From: an uncultured Alphaproteobacteria bacterium
Lineage (GTDB): Bacteria; Pseudomonadota; Alphaproteobacteria; CAAHEQ01; UBA3637
DNA: 64,000 bases
Assembly (NCBI GenBank): GCA_934202735.1
Contig: CAKPYH010000004.1
Span: forward strand, 62,001 to 126,000
Direction of reading: 5' to 3'
In this document: positions 58,861 to 64,000 of the stretch, one piece after another
Numbering within the stretch: position 1 is the stretch's first letter
Layout: each line of letters begins with the position of its first letter
Made by a program: the position numbers and the translations under genes
The notes under the pieces: model-generated
Told to the model about the DNA's origin: nothing
The model's database searches: none
The model's input: only the letters and a program-made list of their open reading frames with translations

Positions 58861-59241
58861 ATGACATTCAAAATTCTTGTATCCGGGATAACGGCCCTGT
58901 GCCTGACGGCTTGTGGCAGTGAGTCGGCCTCAATCGCGGGCCATGAATACATGTACACACCGGTACCGGATATGGAAATCACACTGGGGTTTGACGCACA
59001 TGAGAATCGGTATTATGGGCATGCCGTCAATGCTTATTTCGGAACTTATAAAGCCGATGGTAAAACGATGAAATTATCTCCGGCCGGTACCACCTTGATG
59101 ATGGGCCCGCGGTCGCACATGGAAGCCGAGCGCATTCACTTAAATGATTTAGAGAATGTCCGCCGGTATCTGGTAGATGAACATACGTTGACTTTGATTC
59201 TGGCCGATGGACGCGAAATCACCCTGACACGCCGGGATTAA
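58861..59241 (+). CDS. META-domain-like lipoprotein
   Basis: A 126-residue protein with a lipoprotein signal (LVSGITALCLTAC, Cys at residue 18), then a strand-rich domain: ITLGFDAHENRYYGHAVNAY and TMKLSPAGTTLMMGPRSHME, the order of META/HslJ-like domains (TxxFxxxxxxxxGxxxxNxxxGxY, then MG). Anchored in the outer or inner membrane; function unknown. Ribosome site AAAGGAG. Confidence 0.78.
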   Translation: MTFKILVSGITALCLTACGSESASIAGHEYMYTPVPDMEITLGFDAHENRYYGHAVNAYFGTYKADGKTMKLSPAGTTLMMGPRSHMEAERIHLNDLENVRRYLVDEHTLTLILADGREITLTRRD

Positions 59242-60218
59242 GGACACAAGGGTAAAATCCGGGCAGCGGTAGCCCCATGGCCGTGCAAGATCAACCACAA
59301 GCACACTTTGTGCTTGAATTTCAGGCCGTCATAGGAAATAATACCCCGGGCGAACAAATCGCGAAAGGCCGGTTCCATGTGGCGAAACAATGCACGGCGC
59401 AAGCGTTTATTCTTCTGTTTGCGGACCGCGGCATTCATCACCATTTTGACCCGTTTGTTCAAAATCGCCCGACGGACGGCGGCCAAATCAGACGGACGAT
59501 GTTGACGGATATCATCATAGACGGCTTGTATCACAGTCAGATAACTGTCTATTTTACGATTGTCAAAAGACGACCTTAGGATAGAAGACGGGCTGAGATA
59601 ATAGTAGTACAGTTCATATTTGACCTGGGCCAACATGTGGATAGACGACAGGATATGTGTCGTGAACGGGACATCTTCAAAAAAGATACCGGGGATAAAA
59701 CGTGTTTCCCCGATCGCCGATCGCCGATACAGGCGGGTACAAACCCCGGACACAATATCATCGCGATCCAAAAAGGCATGAAACGGATCCAAAATAATTT
59801 CCGGCAAGATATTCGTTTCCAAAACGGGAAAAGGGGCCGGGTAAGTCTGATTCGTCTTTTTTCGGATACACCCGGCCACATCGGCCCCCGTTGTTTCCAA
59901 CGCCCGAACCAGCATTTCCAAGGCCTGGGGATGCAGATAATCATCCGAATCGCAAAAGTAAATATACTCGCCCCGCGCCTGTTCCAAGCCCCGATTACGG
60001 GTCGCGGCCAATCCGCAGTTTTTATGGTGCAACAAGATAAACCGATCATCACCCGCCATAAAATCCTGAACACATTGACGGCTGTTATCCGTAGACCCGT
60101 CATCCAAGCATATCACTTCAAAATCACGATATGTTTGATTTTGCAACGCGGTCAGGCATCCAACCACATATTTTTCCACATTATAGATAGGAACAATTAC
60201 ACTGATTTTCGGGGACAT
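59238..60218 (-). CDS. Family 2 glycosyltransferase
   Basis: A 326-residue GT-A enzyme, start at 60218 after GGAAGTAAAAAA. KISVIVPIYNVEKYVVGCLT, VICLDDGSTDNS (first Asp pair), CGLAATRNRGLEQARGEYIY and FCDSDDYL (DxD) are standard for family 2 transferases that use UDP-sugars for polysaccharide or lipooligosaccharide. The stop overlaps the convergent lipoprotein gene's end by four bases. In operon with the next upstream transferase. Confidence 0.92.
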   Translation of the reverse strand: MSPKISVIVPIYNVEKYVVGCLTALQNQTYRDFEVICLDDGSTDNSRQCVQDFMAGDDRFILLHHKNCGLAATRNRGLEQARGEYIYFCDSDDYLHPQALEMLVRALETTGADVAGCIRKKTNQTYPAPFPVLETNILPEIILDPFHAFLDRDDIVSGVCTRLYRRSAIGETRFIPGIFFEDVPFTTHILSSIHMLAQVKYELYYYYLSPSSILRSSFDNRKIDSYLTVIQAVYDDIRQHRPSDLAAVRRAILNKRVKMVMNAAVRKQKNKRLRRALFRHMEPAFRDLFARGIISYDGLKFKHKVCLWLILHGHGATAARILPLCP

Positions 60219-60222
60219 TTTT

Positions 60223-61014
60223 TTACTTCCAATATTCATCAATCCATTTTACCGGTTCGGTATGTTTATACAGGCGTTTCAGGCCACGGGGATATTTGGA
60301 ATCATCGGGATTAGAACACCAGATTCCCAGGCGGGCATCTTCCATGCCGGGCATGCCGTGAAACGCCACCATTTTCAGTCCCGGCCATTTGGGGATCTTG
60401 GGCATCATCCACCACCGAAACGGCATGGGTGGCAGGCAATGAAACCGAAAAGAGCAAAACCACTTTTCCGGCCAAAAATTCAAATGTCCGTACTTTTCAA
60501 TAACTTTACTGGACAGATATTCCTGAGACGCGGTATAAAATTGATCCACCACTTCTTCGGGATGATCTTCAAAATACTTTTTAATATACCCCAACGTCCC
60601 CACAACCCAGGAATAACAACTGGCCTGTCCCACGTGCTTCCCTTTGCTGTTCCAATCATTGATAATATAAAACTTGTCGCCCTGCGGATAGCGGAAAAAC
60701 TCATCCAAATTGCCCACGATTAAAGAATCCAGATCAAAATAGAATACCCGTTGACCGTTCAGGCCCCCCAGGTTATCATCACACAGGCCCGCTTCTTTCC
60801 GATAAGCATATTTGTTTTGTTCGGGGCGCACGTTCAAATGCGTCATCGGACCCGCTATAATTTCGGGATCCAATCCTTTCGGGTCATCGGTAAAGCAATA
60901 AAAATCAATATCAAAGGACGTATGACGTTTAATCATGTGATACAGTTTATTCACATCGTCCACCGGATACCAATTTCCCCATTTCAGGCAAATGACATTA
61001 TATTTTTCGGACAT
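60223..61014 (-). CDS. Glycosyltransferase-like protein (GT-A, DSD motif)
   Basis: About 263 residues, start at 61014. YNVICLKWGNWYPVDDVNKL, DIDFYCFTDDPKG, GQRVFYFDLDSLIVGNLDEF (the DLD metal site of GT8-like folds) and LKMVAFHGMPGMEDAR (His-Gly-x-Pro near the end) fit a family of surface-polysaccharide glycosyltransferases. Four bases before the family 2 enzyme. Confidence 0.8.
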   Translation of the reverse strand: MSEKYNVICLKWGNWYPVDDVNKLYHMIKRHTSFDIDFYCFTDDPKGLDPEIIAGPMTHLNVRPEQNKYAYRKEAGLCDDNLGGLNGQRVFYFDLDSLIVGNLDEFFRYPQGDKFYIINDWNSKGKHVGQASCYSWVVGTLGYIKKYFEDHPEEVVDQFYTASQEYLSSKVIEKYGHLNFWPEKWFCSFRFHCLPPMPFRWWMMPKIPKWPGLKMVAFHGMPGMEDARLGIWCSNPDDSKYPRGLKRLYKHTEPVKWIDEYWK

Positions 61015-61040
61015 TTTACAAACCCCTTTCGTTTTCATCA

Positions 61041-61071
61041 AAAAAAAGCCTAACACATTGTCAGGCTTTTT
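61041..61071. terminator. Terminator between RNase J and the glycosyltransferases
   Basis: Stem AAAGCCTaACA/TGTcAGGCTTT (one mismatch) with A and T runs on the two sides, 13 bases past the RNase J stop on the minus strand. Confidence 0.8.
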
Positions 61072-61083
61072 GCAAGTTGAAAA

Positions 61084-62760
61084 TTAAATTCGGACCAAAT
61101 GAACGTCAATCAGCGGTTTTTTCCCGTAAAATTCGTTCAAAAATTTCCGAATGGCAGATCGGACCGATTGGTCAATCTGGGTATTGGACGCTTTATGTTC
61201 CGCCGGTACCTCGTCCACCGCCCGACAAATCAAATCGGACAATTTCGCCGCATCATCGGTTTCCGAATCCAACAAACCGAATGTAGATAGTTGCGGGGTG
61301 CCCAAAACATGTCCTTTCTGATCCACCACCAACGTTACAACCAAAGACCCGTCATCCATCATTTTGCGCCGTTTGCGAATCACTTCCGCATCCAGGTGTA
61401 CAATATGCTTGCCGTCTACGGCCAAAATACCCGTTGGCACTTCACCCAAGATTTCCGGTTCATCAGACAAAGCAATCACTTCACCGTCTTCCAAGGCAAA
61501 CGTAAACGGAGTTCCGCATTTTTGTGCCAAATCCGCATGTCCCTTTAACTCCAAGGCTTCTCCATGCACCGGCAACGCGATTTTCGGCTTTAACAAGCGA
61601 TAAATAGCCTGCAAATCCGGACCGGCATAATGGCCGGAGACATGGACTAAATCGTCCCGATCGGTGATGATTTTAACCCCTTTGGCCTTTAATTTGCGTT
61701 GCAACAAGGCAATGGACTTTTCATTACCGGGAATAATGCGGGACGAAAAAATCACCACGTCATCGGGCCCTAAAAAGACCGAATTTTTTTGCGGTGTCAA
61801 TGCCGACAAGGTAGACAACGCCGATCGCGGTTCACCCTGACTGCCCGTACAAATGAACAGCACAGAACCCACCGGACGTTCCAAGGCTTCCTTTTCCGAT
61901 AAAAATTCAGGCAGATCGGCAAAATATCCGGTCGCCCGCGCCGCCGCATCAATCCGCCACAAACTGCGCCCCATCAGGCACACTTCACGTCCGTTGGCTA
62001 CGGCCGCCTGATAAATACTCTTGACCCGCGATACATTGGACGCAAAGCAGGTAATGGCTATTTGTCGTTCCGGATATTCCCCGATTAAACGACACAACGT
62101 CTCTTGAACATCGGCTTCCGTTTTATCGGTATGCTCGCCAAATACATTCGTAGAATCGCAGACCAGAGCCAAAACGCCCTCTCGCCCCAGGTCGCGCAAA
62201 GCATCGGTATCCATGCCCTGACCTAACACAGGATCGGTATTTAACTTCCAATCGCCGGTATGAACCACCAAGCCTTCCCGCGTACGAATGGCCAACGCAT
62301 TGGCTTCCGGAATAGAGTGGTTCATGGAAACAAACTCTACTTCAAACGGATCCAAATCAATGGCCGATCCGCGTTCCACCACATGCACATCCGCCCGTCC
62401 CAACAAACCGGCTTGTTCCAATTTATCTTCTATCAAGGCGGCAGCAAACGGTGTCGCATAAATCGGGCACAGTAAATCACGCCACAAATACCCGATGGCC
62501 CCGATATGGTCTTCATGGGCGTGCGTAACCACCAAACCCACAATATCTTTCTTTTTATCCTCCATAAATTTGGGATCAGGCAACAAGACATCTACCCCCG
62601 GCAACCCGTCGCCGGGAAAGCCGACACCGCAATCCACCAGCAACCATTTACCCCGATATCCGTAAGCAAAGCAATTCATACCGATACCCGTTGATCCGCC
62701 TAACGGAATAAAAACCAAACTTTCCGGCGGAATTATGACTTCATTTTGTTTTTCACTCAT
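61084..62760 (-). CDS. rnj: Ribonuclease J
   Basis: A 558-residue metallo-beta-lactamase-fold ribonuclease with 5' exo- and endonuclease activity, the main RNase of this kind in alphaproteobacteria. HAHEDHIGA is the metal site, MNHSIPEANA the third His, ending with the beta-CASP motifs (CFASNVSRV, GSQGEPRSAL) and HVSGHYAGPDL, GEALELKGHA; a C-terminal domain follows. Start at 62760 after AAGGAAAAA, overlapping the birA stop by eight bases. Confidence 0.95.
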   Translation of the reverse strand: MSEKQNEVIIPPESLVFIPLGGSTGIGMNCFAYGYRGKWLLVDCGVGFPGDGLPGVDVLLPDPKFMEDKKKDIVGLVVTHAHEDHIGAIGYLWRDLLCPIYATPFAAALIEDKLEQAGLLGRADVHVVERGSAIDLDPFEVEFVSMNHSIPEANALAIRTREGLVVHTGDWKLNTDPVLGQGMDTDALRDLGREGVLALVCDSTNVFGEHTDKTEADVQETLCRLIGEYPERQIAITCFASNVSRVKSIYQAAVANGREVCLMGRSLWRIDAAARATGYFADLPEFLSEKEALERPVGSVLFICTGSQGEPRSALSTLSALTPQKNSVFLGPDDVVIFSSRIIPGNEKSIALLQRKLKAKGVKIITDRDDLVHVSGHYAGPDLQAIYRLLKPKIALPVHGEALELKGHADLAQKCGTPFTFALEDGEVIALSDEPEILGEVPTGILAVDGKHIVHLDAEVIRKRRKMMDDGSLVVTLVVDQKGHVLGTPQLSTFGLLDSETDDAAKLSDLICRAVDEVPAEHKASNTQIDQSVRSAIRKFLNEFYGKKPLIDVHLVRI

Positions 62761-63439
62761 TTTTTTCCTTATATAAAAACACATCTCCGGCAGTTATTTT
62801 TTGAATGATTTTGTCCGGAGTTTCCAAAACCAATTCCCCTTGCGGGCTTAAATCCTTAAATATCCCTGACACCTTGCCGCGCGGCGTATGAACCGTCATT
62901 GTTTGCCCCCATCCTGCCGCCCGTGAAACCCAATCCCGGCGTAAAGGCTCAAAACCGTGGTTCGCAAACAGGTCCAAATTCACCGACAGGCGTTCCAAAA
63001 TCCGATCGGCAACCTGATCCCGTGTCCAGCGTCCCCCCAGATCGGCCGTCTGATACATCATTTCCCGAGTCGGGTGCGACATCACATTGACCCCTATACC
63101 GATAATGACCCGTCCGTCTCCGGTGCCTTCCAACAAAATCCCGGCCACTTTGCCCCCGTTCAGCAAGACATCGTTCGGCCATTTCAGACGCACGCCGAAA
63201 GTCGCCAACGCCTGGGCAACCGCCACACCGGTTATCAGGGCCAACAACGGGGTTTGCGGACCGTAATCCGATAAAACGGCAGATAAATACAAGTTGCCCG
63301 GCGGACTGATCCATCTGCGTCCCATCCGCCCGCGACCGCCCGATTGCCTGTCCGCGATAATGACGGATCCTACGGGAAAATCAAGTGCGGTTTGATTAGT
63401 GCTGACAACTTCAACAAAAGAGTGTCTTTGCCATTTCAT
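62753..63439 (-). CDS. birA: Biotin-[acetyl-CoA-carboxylase] ligase
   Basis: A 228-residue biotin protein ligase without the N-terminal repressor domain, as usual in alphaproteobacteria. STNQTALDF, RQSGGRGRMGRRWISPPGNL (biotin/ATP loop GRGR), VRLKWPNDVLLNGGKVAGIL and IGIGVNV are all present, then the SH3-like C-terminal domain. Start taken at 63439; ATGs at 63451 and 63475 are possible. The birA-rnj order is a common alphaproteobacterial pair. Confidence 0.94.
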   Translation of the reverse strand: MKWQRHSFVEVVSTNQTALDFPVGSVIIADRQSGGRGRMGRRWISPPGNLYLSAVLSDYGPQTPLLALITGVAVAQALATFGVRLKWPNDVLLNGGKVAGILLEGTGDGRVIIGIGVNVMSHPTREMMYQTADLGGRWTRDQVADRILERLSVNLDLFANHGFEPLRRDWVSRAAGWGQTMTVHTPRGKVSGIFKDLSPQGELVLETPDKIIQKITAGDVFLYKEKNE

Positions 63440-63483
63440 GGGACTTACCATAACACATTTTTTTATAAAAAGCAAGAAAATCC

Positions 63484-63513
63484 TTGATTTTCGTTTCCTG
63501 TTTGGGATATATT
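63484..63513 (+). promoter_or_regulatory. Sigma70-type promoter for the last gene
   Basis: -35 TTGATT (63484-63489), 18-bp spacer, -10 TATATT (63508-63513), 33 bases before the start codon. Confidence 0.6.
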
Positions 63514-63546
63514 AGAGACAGTTTTTATTCAACAAGGGAGAAAAAC

Positions 63547-64000
63547 ATGAACAAATCAATCTTATTCGGATGTGTAGCCTTAACAACTCTGGCGGTGTGT
63601 GTGGCCCATGCCCAAGAAACTGCCCCTGTCGCACCGGCCCCGGCCGATCCGGCGGCAACCGCTGCGGTACCGAAAATAGAAGACATTAAAGCCACCGTCC
63701 TGTCCACCCTGCCCGGTAACGGTAAAGCCTGGCAAGATCAAATAACCGTTACGGCGGACGGTGATGATTTTCAGGTTATCTTGCCCGAAGTCAACATTGA
63801 CAAATATGACGAGCCTGCAATCCACTTGCCCGCCGGACAAATCCGATTGACCCGTTCGGGATCCTTTGGTCAGCAAGCCCAATACAAAGCGACTTTACCG
63901 ACTGCTTCCTATTTGGACTCTTTGTTCAAATCCCTGCTCTCTTCCGATGTGCAGATGACCATGAATGTATCCAAAGATGAAGTCAATCTGGTACCGGCAC
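63547..64000 (+). CDS. Exported protein, 5' part only
   Basis: Begins at ATG 63547 after AGGGAGAAAAAC and runs open to the window end (151 codons). N-terminal signal peptide ILFGCVALTTLAVCVAHAQ with cleavage after AHA, an Ala/Pro-rich linker, then a domain with KAWQDQITVTADGDDFQVIL and GQIRLTRSGSFGQQAQYKAT. No family recognised; strand-rich periplasmic protein. Confidence 0.75.
   Translation, partial: MNKSILFGCVALTTLAVCVAHAQETAPVAPAPADPAATAAVPKIEDIKATVLSTLPGNGKAWQDQITVTADGDDFQVILPEVNIDKYDEPAIHLPAGQIRLTRSGSFGQQAQYKATLPTASYLDSLFKSLLSSDVQMTMNVSKDEVNLVPA

Noticed and set aside
1..64000. CRISPR arrays, rRNA genes, insertion sequences
   Set aside because: No regularly spaced repeats, no rRNA sequence, and no transposase were seen.

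Overview
The window looks like the chromosome of an alphaproteobacterium, probably an uncultured, host-associated lineage with a small AT-leaning genome. The backbone supports this: dut beside yajC-secD-secF, a birA-RNase J pair, encoded-CCA tRNA-Lys, a TraX-like protein and two glycosyltransferases. Backbone genes are visibly richer in G+C than the accessory blocks between them. The taxonomic call is inference from gene content only.

Layout. 1-3.7 kb: dUTPase and the YajC-SecD-SecF export operon. 3.8-7.2 kb: a tightly packed minus-strand operon of small nucleotide-handling genes (kinase-ASCH fusion, GNAT, two Ham1/RdgB-like NTPases, NUDIX, ASCH/DUF3850). 7.4-10.1 kb: a P-type cation ATPase. 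10.2-12.7 kb: a broken cupin gene, a strong terminator, a small unknown gene, a promoter-driven structured RNA ahead of a SLOG-type protein, and a LOG-family protein. 12.8-25.4 kb: an AT-rich island in which a dimeric-type glycyl-tRNA synthetase, divergent from a six-gene biosynthetic operon (SerRS-like ligase, methyltransferase, cytosylglucuronate-synthase-like transferase, Gfo/Idh-kinase fusion, FAD oxidoreductase, DegT aminotransferase), is followed by the tetrameric-type GlyRS genes glyS-glyQ. Two unrelated GlyRS enzymes flanking a biosynthetic operon suggest a natural product that hits, or uses, an aminoacyl-tRNA pathway, with one GlyRS giving self-resistance.

25.5-54.9 kb: the late region of a lambda-type siphoprophage on the minus strand: terminase tail end, gpW, portal, S49 protease, tail terminator-like protein, tail tube, chaperone with a canonical slippery site, tape measure, fibres, DUF1833, NlpC/P60, TipJ, muramidase, holin-like protein and Rz/Rz1. 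It is decayed: the terminase lacks its front, the capsid genes are gone, the portal and tape measure carry stops or frameshifts. Almost every junction between phage genes holds an AT-rich accessory cassette with its own near-consensus promoter and often its own terminator: GNAT, Panacea-type toxin-antitoxin, an unknown membrane protein, a radical SAM/methyltransferase-ASCH/kinase operon, a UvrD-like helicase, NUDIX-CYTH, a small reverse transcriptase with an upstream structured RNA, Fic, and a phosphoribosyltransferase-like pair.

54.9-57.6 kb: more small accessory genes (GNAT, NUDIX, a frameshifted ASCH gene, GNAT, NUDIX) up to tRNA-Lys(UUU). 58-64 kb: backbone again: TraX-like protein, a META-like lipoprotein, two glycosyltransferases, RNase J, BirA and the start of an exported protein cut by the window end.

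The most notable candidates for undescribed biology are the reverse-transcriptase module (promoter, about 150-nt RNA closed by a 9-bp stem, 47-residue membrane peptide, 248-residue RT), the GlyRS-flanked biosynthetic island, and the structured RNA before the SLOG gene.
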